Source of the DNA: an uncultured Lachnospiraceae bacterium
GTDB lineage: Bacteria > Bacillota > Clostridia > Lachnospirales > Lachnospiraceae
Direction of reading: 5' to 3'
Length of the DNA stretch: 64,000 nt
Assembly (NCBI GenBank): GCA_910585715.1
Contig: CAJUEX010000004.1
Coordinates: 52,862 to 116,861, forward strand
Numbering within the stretch: position 1 is the first letter of the stretch; each line of letters starts with the position of its first letter. Below are positions 17,705-26,391 of the stretch, piece after piece. The translations under genes were made by a program, and so were the position numbers. The notes under the pieces were generated by a model that searched no databases, was not told the origin of the DNA, and saw nothing but the letters and a program-made list of their open reading frames with translations.

Positions 17705-17880
17705 CAAGGCGTTTCGATACCCAGCAGGAGCTGCCATCTCATATAGAAGTCTTCCAGGCCTTGATGAAAACGCCGGTCCTTACGCACCGTACTTTGGTGC
17801 GTTAGTACCGCTGCGTTTTCATAGAGCGGGAGCGTGCCGGGAAGACTTCTATATGAGATGGCAGCTCCTGCGTCCCCCCA
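17705..17880 (-). repeat. long hairpin element, subfamily II, copy B
   Basis: Arms 17725-17755 and 17840-17870 are perfect 31-bp inverted repeats around an 84-bp core. Read on the minus strand the core contains ATGAAAACGC, GGTACTAACGCACC, AAAGTAC, GGTGCGTAAGGACC and GCGTTTTCAT. Oriented opposite to copy A, with about 100 bp between them. The arms are almost unrelated to those of copy A even though the cores align base for base. Confidence 0.85.
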
Positions 17881-17897
17881 ACCACCACCCCACATTT

Positions 17898-17911
17898 TGC
17901 ATAATTATACA
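17898..17911 (+). promoter_or_regulatory. ArgR-type ARG box 1
   Basis: TGCATAATTATACA is a near-palindrome close to the ARG-box half-site pattern TGMATAWWWWATKCA bound by the arginine repressor. It is the most distal of three boxes before argG. Confidence 0.65.
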
Positions 17912-17918
17912 TCCCTTT

Positions 17919-17931
17919 TGCATAATATTCA
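17919..17931 (+). promoter_or_regulatory. ArgR-type ARG box 2
   Basis: TGCATAATATTCA, 21 bases downstream of box 1 (start to start), i.e. two helical turns, as expected for paired ARG boxes bound by an ArgR hexamer. Confidence 0.65.
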
Positions 17932-17981
17932 ACACTTTTTTTATTTTTATGCAACTTTATCCAAACCTCCCGCCCGTTTTA

Positions 17982-17995
17982 TGCATAATTTTTCA
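17982..17995 (+). promoter_or_regulatory. ArgR-type ARG box 3
   Basis: TGCATAATTTTTCA ends one base before the argG -35 box, a position where bound repressor would block polymerase. A weaker TGCAACTTTATCCA at about 17950 may be a fourth site. Confidence 0.65.
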
Positions 17996-17996
17996 C

Positions 17997-18025
17997 TTGC
18001 AATCCCCCCCGCTTTGTTGTATATT
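17997..18025 (+). promoter_or_regulatory. sigma-A-type promoter of argG
   Basis: -35 TTGCAA (17997-18002) and -10 TATATT (18020-18025) with 17 bp between them, about 40 bases before the argG ATG and its TTGGAGGA ribosome site. Confidence 0.65.
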
Positions 18026-18066
18026 TAAAAGGTAACTAAAGCAAACTAAGTTGGAGGATAACATTT

Positions 18067-19284
18067 ATGAAAGAAAAAGTCATTTTAGCCTATTCAGGCG
18101 GATTGGACACTACAGCCATTATTCCATGGTTAAAGGAAAATTTTGATTATGAAGTAATCTGCGTATGCATTGACTGCGGACAGGAAAGCGAACTGGACGG
18201 TCTTGAGGAAAGAGCCAGATTAAGCGGCGCTTCCAAGCTATATATTGAGGATGTTGTGGATGAATTTTGTGATGAATATGTAGTTCCCTGCGTACAAGCC
18301 CATGCCGTATATGAGAACAAATACCTGCTTGGAACTTCCATGGCAAGACCTGTCATTGCCAAGAGACTTGTTGAAATTGCAAGAAAGGAAGGGGCTACTG
18401 CTATCTGCCACGGCGCTACCGGAAAAGGAAACGACCAGATTCGTTTTGAGCTCGGCATTAAGGCACTGGCACCTGACTTAAAGATTATTGCTGCATGGAG
18501 AAATGATAAATGGACTTTGGATTCCAGAGAATCTGAAATCGAATATTGCAAGGCGCACGGCATCGACCTTCCCTTTTCTGCTGACAATTCTTACAGCCGT
18601 GACAGAAACCTGTGGCATATCAGCCATGAAGGCTTAGAACTGGAAGACCCGGCAAACGAACCGAATTTTGAGCATTTATTAGTGCTTGGCACCACTCCTG
18701 AAAAAGCTCCGGATGAAGGAGAATATGTAACCATGACCTTTGAAGCAGGAGTACCCAAGTCCATTAACGGAAAAGCCATGAAGGTTTCCGATATTATCCG
18801 TGAATTAAACAAATTAGGCGGCAAGCACGGCATTGGCATTGTTGATATTGTGGAAAACCGTGTAGTAGGAATGAAATCCAGAGGCGTTTATGAAACACCG
18901 GGCGGAACAATCCTTTATGAGGCGCATCAGCAGCTGGAAGAGCTTATATTGGACCGTGACACTTATCGGGAAAAAGAAGAGATGGGCTGCAAGCTGGCGC
19001 AAATCGTATACGAAGGAAAATGGTTCACTCCTCTTCGGGAGGCGGTTCAGGCATTTATTGAATCAACCCAGAAATATGTAACCGGCGAGGTAAAATTCAA
19101 GCTCTATAAAGGTAACATCATAAAGGCCGGCACTACTTCTCCGTATACCTTATACAATGAAAGCATTGCTTCCTTTACTACCGGAGATTTATATGACCAT
19201 CATGATGCAGAGGGCTTCATCAACTTATTTGGTCTTTCCTGTAAGGTACGCGCCATGAAGATGCAGGAAGCAGAAGGTAAGTAA
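18067..19284 (+). CDS. argG: argininosuccinate synthase
   Basis: The 405-aa enzyme joins citrulline and aspartate with ATP. The N-terminal PP-loop AYSGGLDTTAI and the motifs CHGATGKGNDQIRFE and YSRDRNLWHISHEGLELEDP are diagnostic; the length is normal. The gene is divergent from the argC operon and has its own promoter with ARG boxes. No argH follows; the next gene is DUF1294, six bases after the stop region, probably co-transcribed. The lyase must be elsewhere. Confidence 0.97.
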   Translation: MKEKVILAYSGGLDTTAIIPWLKENFDYEVICVCIDCGQESELDGLEERARLSGASKLYIEDVVDEFCDEYVVPCVQAHAVYENKYLLGTSMARPVIAKRLVEIARKEGATAICHGATGKGNDQIRFELGIKALAPDLKIIAAWRNDKWTLDSRESEIEYCKAHGIDLPFSADNSYSRDRNLWHISHEGLELEDPANEPNFEHLLVLGTTPEKAPDEGEYVTMTFEAGVPKSINGKAMKVSDIIRELNKLGGKHGIGIVDIVENRVVGMKSRGVYETPGGTILYEAHQQLEELILDRDTYREKEEMGCKLAQIVYEGKWFTPLREAVQAFIESTQKYVTGEVKFKLYKGNIIKAGTTSPYTLYNESIASFTTGDLYDHHDAEGFINLFGLSCKVRAMKMQEAEGK

Positions 19285-19289
19285 TCTAT

Positions 19290-19583
19290 ATGGATGTGAT
19301 TTTAATTCTGGTTGTTTATTTTATTTTCATAAATCTGGCAGGTTTCCTGCTGATGGGAATTGATAAATGGAAGGCCCGGAAACAGGCCTTCCGCATACCG
19401 GAAGCCACTTTATTTACAGTCGCCCTCATCGGCGGCAGCATCGGCTCTATTCTGGGTATGTTCACTTTCCATCACAAAACACGGCACTGGTATTTCGTGT
19501 ATGGAATGCCTGCTATCCTGCTTTTGCAGATAGGGCTGTTTTTCCTGTTGCGGCATCTGCCTGTTACCTTTGAAATCATGTAA
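19290..19583 (+). CDS. DUF1294 membrane protein
   Basis: The 97-aa protein has three hydrophobic segments and the DUF1294 signatures NLAGFLLMGIDKWKARKQAF, RIPEATLFTVALIGGSIGS and FHHKTRHWYFVYGMP. Function unknown, very widespread small membrane protein. Lies 5 bases after argG and is likely read from the same transcript. Confidence 0.85.
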   Translation: MDVILILVVYFIFINLAGFLLMGIDKWKARKQAFRIPEATLFTVALIGGSIGSILGMFTFHHKTRHWYFVYGMPAILLLQIGLFFLLRHLPVTFEIM

Positions 19584-19634
19584 TTCCATGATTGCCGCTG
19601 CAGGCGCTATTTTATCAGACAAAGGAGACAAACC

Positions 19635-20327
19635 ATGTACGTTGCGGTTATTGCAGAGAACATAGCGGATAGAAAACATATGGAACGGCTGTTAGACCGG
19701 GTCAGCGATGCCATTATGGACACGTCAGGCAATCTTTATATTGAATCTTTCGGCGATGCCGGTTCCATCGAGCCTGTGGTACACAGATACAGCATGTTTT
19801 TTCTGGACTTTCAAACAGATATGCAGGCAATGAAAGAAATTATGGACAAACTTGCCCTGTGTTCTGTTCCCTTAAGTAAAATTATTATCTGCAGGCCGGA
19901 AGAATCCACAGCAAGGCTCCCTCAATTCACCGAAGGGCTTTTAGCAGTCCAAAAGCCCCTGCGCATGGAGCAGTTAATCCAGATTGTCTTGAAAATCCAT
20001 GAGGCGGAGCTGAAAGCTAAAGTGCCCACTTTAGAAATCCGAAACGAGGAGCAGACCTCCTATATTCCCATCTCCTCCATTGTCTATGCCGAAGAAGAAG
20101 GACATCAGGTGCATATTCATCTGACAGAAGGCAATGGAATCTTTATGCTGGGAACTATAGCAGACTTTGCAAGGGAGGTAGCCTTCTGCGGCGACTTTAT
20201 CACCTACAAGAAAGGTTTTTCTTACAATAAAGCCTTTGAAGAAAATAAATCTGCCGGAAAGATTACATTATCAACCGGAAAGATATTCTCCCTTTCCATC
20301 TTTGACAAAAAGCTTTTTAAACAGTAA
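19635..20327 (+). CDS. LytTR-like regulator with a degenerate receiver domain
   Basis: The 230-aa protein has an N-terminal receiver-like fold (VAVIAENIADRKHMERLL; a candidate Asp in FFLDFQTD; Lys-Pro in LAVQKPL). The first acidic pair of true receivers is reduced (AEN). The C-terminal half (IRNEEQTSYIPISSIVYAEE, HQVHIHLTEG) has the layout of a LytTR DNA-binding domain but ends in an unusual, strongly basic tail. No kinase gene is adjacent. Its last 11 bases overlap the end of the convergent DegV gene. Confidence 0.65.
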   Translation: MYVAVIAENIADRKHMERLLDRVSDAIMDTSGNLYIESFGDAGSIEPVVHRYSMFFLDFQTDMQAMKEIMDKLALCSVPLSKIIICRPEESTARLPQFTEGLLAVQKPLRMEQLIQIVLKIHEAELKAKVPTLEIRNEEQTSYIPISSIVYAEEEGHQVHIHLTEGNGIFMLGTIADFAREVAFCGDFITYKKGFSYNKAFEENKSAGKITLSTGKIFSLSIFDKKLFKQ

Positions 20328-21168
20328 CTATAATCCCCCCGTCATTGGCATACATGCTGCTGATTCCTGCGGTGTCCACTATGAGGATTTCCCTTACCGA
20401 CACCCTTTCCTCTAATAACTGCTTCATATGCTCTGCCCTTTCCGGACAGTTGCAATGGGAAATCATAATGCGGGCTTCTTTCGGCGCTTCCATTTCAGAT
20501 TTGACCTTTTTGGCAATCATATCTGCCATTTTCTGCAATGCTTTTTTCATTCCTATACTCTGCCCCAGCTGTATAATGGTCCCTTCTTCTGTTGCACCCA
20601 TAATGGGCTTGATGCTCAGAGTGGAAGCTACCAATGCCTTTACATTGGACAGGCGCCCGTTTTTCCGAAGTGTTTCCAGATTATCCAGAACAAAATACGT
20701 ATCCTGGGAATCCCGAAATGCCTCTGCAAGCCTGACAGTTTCCTCAAAGCTCTTTCCTTCCTCTATAAGCTCCATGATTTTCAGGGCAATCTGGGTTTCC
20801 CCGATGGACGCCGAGCAGGAATTGATTACATGAATATTTTTTTCCCCGTACTTTTCATAATACAGATTTTTTCCCAGCACAGCGCTATTATAGCTTCCGC
20901 TTAAGTTGGATGAAAGGGTTACCACATATACATCTTCCGCCTCCGTTACATAAGACTCCATATATCTTTCCGGAGAAGGACATGCAGATTTGGGACATTC
21001 CGGACATGCTGCAACTCTTCTCAGAAAATCCGCCTGATTAAAGCTTTCATCATCCCATGTACGATATTCTCCCACCTGCAGTTCCAAAGATACCACTTCG
21101 ACTCTTTCATCATTTTTTAATTCTGTTGTTAAATCCCCACAGCTGTCTATTACAATTTTGTATCTCAT
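20317..21168 (-). CDS. DegV family fatty-acid-binding protein
   Basis: The 283-aa protein matches the DegV family: YKIVIDSCGDLTTEL at the start, VVTLSSNLSGSYNSAVLGKN, the INSCSASIGETQIAL region and a C-terminal lobe with ISHCNCPERAEHMKQLL. DegV/FakB proteins carry fatty acids to the FakA kinase; whether this copy does so cannot be seen. A cysteine cluster CPECPKSACPSPERY is unusual. Convergent with and overlapping the LytTR-like gene. Confidence 0.9.
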   Translation of the reverse strand: MRYKIVIDSCGDLTTELKNDERVEVVSLELQVGEYRTWDDESFNQADFLRRVAACPECPKSACPSPERYMESYVTEAEDVYVVTLSSNLSGSYNSAVLGKNLYYEKYGEKNIHVINSCSASIGETQIALKIMELIEEGKSFEETVRLAEAFRDSQDTYFVLDNLETLRKNGRLSNVKALVASTLSIKPIMGATEEGTIIQLGQSIGMKKALQKMADMIAKKVKSEMEAPKEARIMISHCNCPERAEHMKQLLEERVSVREILIVDTAGISSMYANDGGIIVTV

Positions 21169-21302
21169 ATTTTTTCTCCTGACATCATATAGTTTTCATT
21201 ACCACTTATCATAGCACATAAAATAGTGTTTGAAAAGGGGGCTTTATTTTTTCTTCCCAAACATTTACCTTGCGTCCCCTCACTCCATCTATTATAATCA
21301 GA

Positions 21303-21467
21303 CTAGTGTAATGGCATATTGATATTCAGTATAAGGCCGCAGGATATTTTTTCATTGGCAAGGCGGAGGAAGGCGGCAATGTGAACCCATTATCAACTGA
21401 TGACAACGCAGTCCAATGGAAAAACAGACAAGGGATTATGCTAATTATCAATATGCCGGTACACTAG
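21303..21467. repeat. second-type inverted-repeat element (MITE-like)
   Basis: 165 bp bounded by imperfect inverted arms: left CTAGTGTAATGGCATATTGATA and, inverted at the right end, CTAGTGTACCGGCATATTGATA in 20-base stretches. An inner inverted pair (TTTTTTCATTGG and CCAATGGAAAAA) lies inside. There is no coding frame. Sequence differs from the other hairpin family. It occupies most of the 342-bp gap between degV and the DUF5721 gene. Confidence 0.65.
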
Positions 21468-21510
21468 CTACAGTCCACCATTCAATGAAACAAAAAGGAA
21501 GAATTCCATT

Positions 21511-22014
21511 ATGATTGCACTGGAAATCACAAACAAAAAACAATTTATGAACAAGCTTTTAAACAGCGAAGCTTTTGACACTTTCTCTTTGGAGGAGGCT
21601 TCTATTACTACGTTTAATGAATTCATTATTTACGGCAGAATACAAAAAGAATTTTATACAAAAGAAGAACTGGAGGAGACTCCAGCCCTTGCAAATGAAT
21701 TTTCTTTATGGAAAGAACTACGTCCCCTTTGTTTTTCCTTAATCCGGGGCAGCCATACTCCTGTCCGGTTCAAGCTTGTGCTTCATGCGGGCCGCCGCTT
21801 TTTGGAAAAGCTTCTTGCGGACCCGCTTATTACCATTGACCCGGCTGCTGTCAAAAGCCTGCATCTGATTATTAAATATGAAGCAGGAAAGCTTACCTGC
21901 ATTACCGGCACAGCTTTTCATACTTTTGTCCCGGACAAATCTCTGGATAATATTTGGGACAGCGCCTTAAAAAAATCATTATCGTCCATGAATATTGATT
22001 TCGAACAGGTCTGA
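21511..22014 (+). CDS. DUF5721 family protein
   Basis: The 167-aa protein matches the DUF5721 family of Clostridia: MIALEITNKKQFMNKLLNSE, FDTFSLEEASITTFNEF, HPVRFKLVLHAG-like centre and DNIWDSALKKSLSSMNI. Soluble, no membrane segment; function unknown. Convergent with spoVAE, seven bases apart. Confidence 0.8.
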   Translation: MIALEITNKKQFMNKLLNSEAFDTFSLEEASITTFNEFIIYGRIQKEFYTKEELEETPALANEFSLWKELRPLCFSLIRGSHTPVRFKLVLHAGRRFLEKLLADPLITIDPAAVKSLHLIIKYEAGKLTCITGTAFHTFVPDKSLDNIWDSALKKSLSSMNIDFEQV

Positions 22015-22021
22015 CCCTCTA

Positions 22022-22387
22022 TCAGTCCTTCATTTTAGGATTAAAAATCAGACTGGCAATATAACCGAATATTAAAGCTGCCGAGCAGCCCACGGCTCCT
22101 GCCTTGAAGCCTCCCTGGAAAATTCCTATGAATCCGGCTTCATCCACCGCTTCCTTTACTCCCTTCATCAGCACATTGCCAAATCCCACTAAAGGCACGC
22201 TGGCACCGGCGCCTGCAAATTCCACAAAAGGCTCATACAGGCTGACGGCGCTTAGCACGGCTCCCAAACAGACTAACAGCACCATAATCCTTCCCGGCAT
22301 CATTTTTGTTTTCTCCATTAAAATCTGGACAAGGGCGCAAATCAGTCCTCCTACCCAAAAGGCATTTACATAAGACATAATATCCAT
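22022..22387 (-). CDS. spoVAE: stage V sporulation protein AE
   Basis: The 121-aa membrane protein (MSYVNAFWVGGLICALVQIL, GAGASVPLVGFGNVLMKGV) is SpoVAE, part of the inner-membrane channel that moves dipicolinic acid into the forespore and out during germination. The other spoVA genes lie upstream at 25.3-30.9 kb on the same strand, but it is separated from spoVAD by three unrelated genes and a terminator, so it needs its own promoter. I did not find a convincing one. Confidence 0.93.
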   Translation of the reverse strand: MDIMSYVNAFWVGGLICALVQILMEKTKMMPGRIMVLLVCLGAVLSAVSLYEPFVEFAGAGASVPLVGFGNVLMKGVKEAVDEAGFIGIFQGGFKAGAVGCSAALIFGYIASLIFNPKMKD

Positions 22388-22417
22388 TTTCTCAATCCTT
22401 TCCGTATAGTTTTGAAA

Positions 22418-22452
22418 ATAAAAATAGCAGGTATCTCTACCTACTATTTTTT
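22418..22452 (-). terminator. bidirectional terminator between ridA and spoVAE
   Basis: A 12-bp imperfect stem AAATAGCAGGTA/TACCTACTATTT has T-runs on both outputs. On the minus strand it ends the ridA transcript just before spoVAE. Confidence 0.6.
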
Positions 22453-22487
22453 ACACTTTATTCTTTCTTATTCCTTTTTTTAAACAA

Positions 22488-22868
22488 TTACTCACCTAAG
22501 TAGCCTATAATTTCCACTTCACACAAAACGTTTTTTGGAAGTGTCTTCACTGCCACGCAGCTTCTTGCTGGTTTTTCCGTAAAATATCTGCCGTACACCT
22601 CATTAAAGGCTCCAAAATCATTCATGTCCGCTAAAAAGCAGGTAGTCTTTACCACCTTTTCAAAAGTGGTTCCGGCTTCTTCTAAAATAGCCTGAACATT
22701 TTTCATAACCTGTTCCGCCTGAACCGTAATATCTCCTTCTGCGATTTCTCCTGTTTCCGGTATAATAGGTATCTGGCCTGATGCAAACAGGAAGTTATCT
22801 GCAATGATTCCCTGAGAGTACGGCCCGATAGCTGCCGGAGCCTTTTTGGTGCTGATTTTCTTTAACAT
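22488..22868 (-). CDS. ridA: RidA family reactive intermediate deaminase
   Basis: The 126-aa protein hydrolyses reactive enamine/imine intermediates. It starts MLKKISTKKAPAAIGPYSQG, has the LFASGQIPIIPETGEI segment, and ends with ARSCVAVKTLPKNVLCEVEI; the Arg-Ser-Cys-Val motif is the substrate-binding signature. Single-domain, normal length. Located among spoVA genes with no obvious pathway link. Confidence 0.95.
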   Translation of the reverse strand: MLKKISTKKAPAAIGPYSQGIIADNFLFASGQIPIIPETGEIAEGDITVQAEQVMKNVQAILEEAGTTFEKVVKTTCFLADMNDFGAFNEVYGRYFTEKPARSCVAVKTLPKNVLCEVEIIGYLGE

Positions 22869-22897
22869 TCTCTTTTCCTCCTACAACAATTGTTTTA

Positions 22898-23122
22898 TTA
22901 ATCATCCAAAAAATTTACTGTCACATAAAAGCCTCTTTCATTCTGCTTTATGGCAACTACAGTCCCCTCTTTGGATTTTAACCGTTCCCGAAAGGGAATA
23001 TTGCCTGACATTGCCAGGGACGGGTCTATGATATAATAATAGCTGCTTGGCAGAACGCCTTCCGTAATGGTCACCTTCTGTCCTGTTTCCAAAAGACCCT
23101 GCCGCTCCATTTTAAATTCCAT
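22898..23122 (-). CDS. small beta-rich hypothetical protein
   Basis: A 74-aa product starting at the ATG after TTAAGG (MEFKMERQGLLETGQKVT...), with SYYYIIDPSLAMSGNIPFRE and ending FLDD. Looks like a small OB/SH3-type barrel by alternating pattern, but I do not recognise a family. Lies between ridA and the GGDEF/HD-GYP gene on the same strand. Confidence 0.6.
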   Translation of the reverse strand: MEFKMERQGLLETGQKVTITEGVLPSSYYYIIDPSLAMSGNIPFRERLKSKEGTVVAIKQNERGFYVTVNFLDD

Positions 23123-23175
23123 TTCCCGCACCTTAATTCATCTCCCTTTTTTCAAGCTGTCAAAAATTATCCTTC

Positions 23176-25251
23176 CTAAGCTTCTTTGTTTAATTCCTCT
23201 CTTTCAAGCAAAGCTGTAAACACTTCCACCACATGAGGGTCAAACTGAGTTCCTGCACAGGCTTTTAACTCATCAATTGCCGCCTGTTCCGGCATGGCTG
23301 TATGATAAGGCCTGTTATGTACCATAACATCATGGGAATCCACCGCCGAAATAACCCGGGCAAGAAGGGGAATCTCTTCTCCCTTCAACCCGTTTGGATA
23401 TCCGGTTCCATCCCATTTTTCATGATGGGACAAAATACAGTCCGCAATTTCTGCAAGCTCCGGAGAGCTTTTGGCTATCCGATAACCTTTTACGGTATGC
23501 TGCTGCATAATTTTCCTTTCTTCCTCATTGAGCTTGCCCTTTTTCACCAGCACGCTGTGGGGAATGGCAACCTTTCCTATATCATGGAGCACTGCTAAAA
23601 GCTCTAATTTAGCAATGTCAGAATCGCTTAATCCCATTTCCCTGCCCAGTCTTGCAGACATTTCCCTTGTTCTTTCTACATGCTCTTCCGTTTCATAATC
23701 ACTTTCACTCAATGTCTGCTTCAACGAATCCACCAATGCCCTGCTGGCAGAGGTATCCCGAAGCATTTTCTTGTTCCGCATGCTGTTTCTGGCATTTAAA
23801 AATGCCTTATCCACAGCTATTGTCCCGTCTTTCTTTTCCGAAATGCCGTACTCTAACGTAATGGGATTCTCCTCTGAGACCTTTTCCATCTGTTTCTTGA
23901 TTTTCTCACAGACAAGAATTGCCTTATCCTGGGGCATGTCCTCAAATACTGCCACGATATCTCCCCCATCCACTTTGGCAATAAAGTTTTCTTTGCCGAT
24001 GGAGTTTTTTAATATGGCGGTCAAAGCGAGCATTACCTGATCCCCGTATTCCGTTCCATAGCTGTCATTCATCATCTGCAGATTATTCACATTAAAAACA
24101 GCTACCGTAACAGGCCAGTATTTCTCATCCTCCCATTGAGGTATCTGATTATAAAAGCTTCTTTTATTGAAGAAACCGGTAAGCCTGTCATAAGTTATGG
24201 ATTTCTCCAGGGCAAAATAGGCTTCTTTTACTGTTGTGATGTCATAAAATACAAAACTGGAGCCTACTACTTTTCCTTTGTCCTTCATACAACTGTATTT
24301 ACACTGATAAATTTTCTTACCCCGTTCCGTGTCAAGCTCATATTCAAATTCCTTACCCTCCAACATATTGCTGACTTCTTTGATACCGACCTGTTCCATG
24401 AATTTCCCCCGGGTCAATGGTTGTCCATTCTCAGTATTTCTCCTCTTAAGGACCTCTCCGGGAATCAAATCCTTCATATGTACCGTGTAATCTGCAAGAA
24501 TCCCTTCATAGTCAAACAATATGACAGGTTCTGACAAATAATCTAAAATTACGCCTCTTGTTATGGCTTTATTCACTACACTCTGATAAGTAAAAATATC
24601 AAAGTACAACAGAATACCCAAAAAGCCATAAGCAAGCACGGAAAAATCTATCCGGGACTGGTAAATCTCTGAAAAATACACACAGTTTGTAACTACTGCC
24701 ATCAAAATTCCCAGCCAGATACAGTAAAAGCGCTTCCAGTAAAGTCTGGGCGTATGGATACACTTTAATATCAAAAGAAAAATTGAAATTGACACTATCG
24801 CTATAATCAGGAGCAAATGCGCATGAAAAGCTGCTTTCGGCAGATAACTTAAAATAGTGGCATTGCCGATTTTCACTTCCACATAGTCAAAGGCTTCATT
24901 ATTAAAAGGATTGCTAAGCAAAGCAAGTCCATCTAAAGCAACAAACATATAGAGGAATATCTTTAAAAGCATGGGAAATCTTTCCTGCCAGTCCAAATAT
25001 TCCAAAACATAATCTAAAAAGAATAATACAATAAAATCCAGCATAAACAAGGACAGGCTGTTTCCGATTTTCATGATGAGCAGATTCTCAGTCATGAAAT
25101 TTAAAGTATAAAAAATGATCAGACAAAAAACAGCTTCCATCAAATGCTGGATTTTAACTCCCACACTATTATTCCTGCGATTGATTTTCACGATAATAAG
25201 AGCTACTACAAATGCGACAATAGCGTATATGCTTAGGACAATTTCCTGCAC
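23176..25251 (-). CDS. membrane GGDEF (degenerate) / HD-GYP signalling protein
   Basis: About 691 aa, starting at a GTG behind AGGAGGAGG. Seven or more membrane segments fill about residues 1-220, followed by a PAS-like domain (about 240-345). A GGDEF-fold domain (about 350-500) has its signature changed to GGDIV, so diguanylate cyclase activity is unlikely. A complete HD-GYP phosphodiesterase domain (about 505-690) has LHDIGKVAIP, LSHHEKWDGTGYPNGLKG and ARVISAVDSHD. Probably degrades cyclic di-GMP in response to a membrane signal. Inserted within the spoVA gene order. Confidence 0.9.
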   Translation of the reverse strand: MQEIVLSIYAIVAFVVALIIVKINRRNNSVGVKIQHLMEAVFCLIIFYTLNFMTENLLIMKIGNSLSLFMLDFIVLFFLDYVLEYLDWQERFPMLLKIFLYMFVALDGLALLSNPFNNEAFDYVEVKIGNATILSYLPKAAFHAHLLLIIAIVSISIFLLILKCIHTPRLYWKRFYCIWLGILMAVVTNCVYFSEIYQSRIDFSVLAYGFLGILLYFDIFTYQSVVNKAITRGVILDYLSEPVILFDYEGILADYTVHMKDLIPGEVLKRRNTENGQPLTRGKFMEQVGIKEVSNMLEGKEFEYELDTERGKKIYQCKYSCMKDKGKVVGSSFVFYDITTVKEAYFALEKSITYDRLTGFFNKRSFYNQIPQWEDEKYWPVTVAVFNVNNLQMMNDSYGTEYGDQVMLALTAILKNSIGKENFIAKVDGGDIVAVFEDMPQDKAILVCEKIKKQMEKVSEENPITLEYGISEKKDGTIAVDKAFLNARNSMRNKKMLRDTSASRALVDSLKQTLSESDYETEEHVERTREMSARLGREMGLSDSDIAKLELLAVLHDIGKVAIPHSVLVKKGKLNEEERKIMQQHTVKGYRIAKSSPELAEIADCILSHHEKWDGTGYPNGLKGEEIPLLARVISAVDSHDVMVHNRPYHTAMPEQAAIDELKACAGTQFDPHVVEVFTALLEREELNKEA

Positions 25252-25327
25252 AATACCTCCTCCTCTTTTCACAAACATCTTTCTTCATTATATATGATTT
25301 TTTGCGAAAAAGAAAGAGAGATTTCCA

Positions 25328-26371
25328 TCAAATTCCTTCCAGAACAACGCAATGTGCAATTCCCGGCACAGTATTGCCCTCCTGAAAGCTCCTTTTACTA
25401 AGAAGTGCACCGGTAGGCACGAAAAGCACCCTTTTCCAGACACCTTCCTCTATTTTCTTTAAAATATAAGCGGACAACGTAACTGCCGCACAGCCGCAGC
25501 CAGAACCTCCCGCATTGGTATTCTGGGTCTTCTGGTCAAATATTTCTATGCCGCAGTCCATATGCTGCGCCGAAATATCAACTCCCTTTGCCTTTAACAG
25601 ATCCAGCAGCGCTTCTTTTCCTACCGTTCCCAGGTCCCCTGTTATGATTTTGTCATATTCCTCCGGCTTTCTCCGGAAATCCTTTAGATTGGCATGAATG
25701 GCGTCCGCTGCGGCGGGAGCCATGGTACAGCCCATATTAAAGCTGTCCTTTAATCCAAAATCCACGATTTTCCCCGTAGTTATCCCGGTAATTTTCGCTC
25801 TTGACTTCTGTCCCGGCGTACTGGACAGAATAAAGGCTCCGCTTCCTGTTACCGTCCAGCTGGAAGTTAAAGGCCTTTGCCCTCCGTATTCCAGCGGAAA
25901 TCGGAATTCTTTTTCCGCACTGGCAAAATGGCTTGAAGTAACACATGCCACATTTCCTGCAAATCCCCCTCCAATCGTCATCGCCCCGAGACTCAGGGAT
26001 TCCCCGCAGGTAGAGCAGGCGCCAAACAGACCGAAAAAGGGAATTTCAAAATCCGCCACTCCAAAGCAGGTGGCAACCTCCTGCCCCAACAAATCTCCTG
26101 CCAGCAAATAACGGATATCCTCTTTTTTCATGCCTGCCTTTCCCATAGCCAGACTTACGGCTTCCTTCTGCAAAGTGCTTTCCGCCTCTTCCCAGTTTTT
26201 TGCTCCGAAAAGCCCGTCGCTTCCAATCATGTCAAAAAGGGCTCCTAAAGGTCCCTCTCCTTCCTTTTTTCCCACAACGGAGGCCGAGGCTCTTATATAA
26301 ACCGGCATGGGAAGCTTTATGCTTTGCTTTCCCTGCTGAAAAATTGCTGTCTGTACCTCTTCCTTGCTCAA
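25328..26371 (-). CDS. spoVAD: stage V sporulation protein AD
   Basis: A thiolase-fold protein (about 347 aa) that binds dipicolinic acid. Visible are YIRASASVVGKKEGEGPLG, AVDLLGQ-like N-lobe, ACSTCGESLSLGAMTIGGGF, GDLGTVGKEALLDLL and GGSGCGCAAVTLSAY. The start is set at the TTG at 26369-26371, six bases after AAGGAGGA. A longer open frame beginning at 26449 reads through the arm of the adjacent hairpin element and is not credible. The element lies right upstream, next to the ribosome site. Confidence 0.93.
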   Translation of the reverse strand: MSKEEVQTAIFQQGKQSIKLPMPVYIRASASVVGKKEGEGPLGALFDMIGSDGLFGAKNWEEAESTLQKEAVSLAMGKAGMKKEDIRYLLAGDLLGQEVATCFGVADFEIPFFGLFGACSTCGESLSLGAMTIGGGFAGNVACVTSSHFASAEKEFRFPLEYGGQRPLTSSWTVTGSGAFILSSTPGQKSRAKITGITTGKIVDFGLKDSFNMGCTMAPAAADAIHANLKDFRRKPEEYDKIITGDLGTVGKEALLDLLKAKGVDISAQHMDCGIEIFDQKTQNTNAGGSGCGCAAVTLSAYILKKIEEGVWKRVLFVPTGALLSKRSFQEGNTVPGIAHCVVLEGI

Positions 26372-26391
26372 AATATCTCCTCCTTTTTCTT

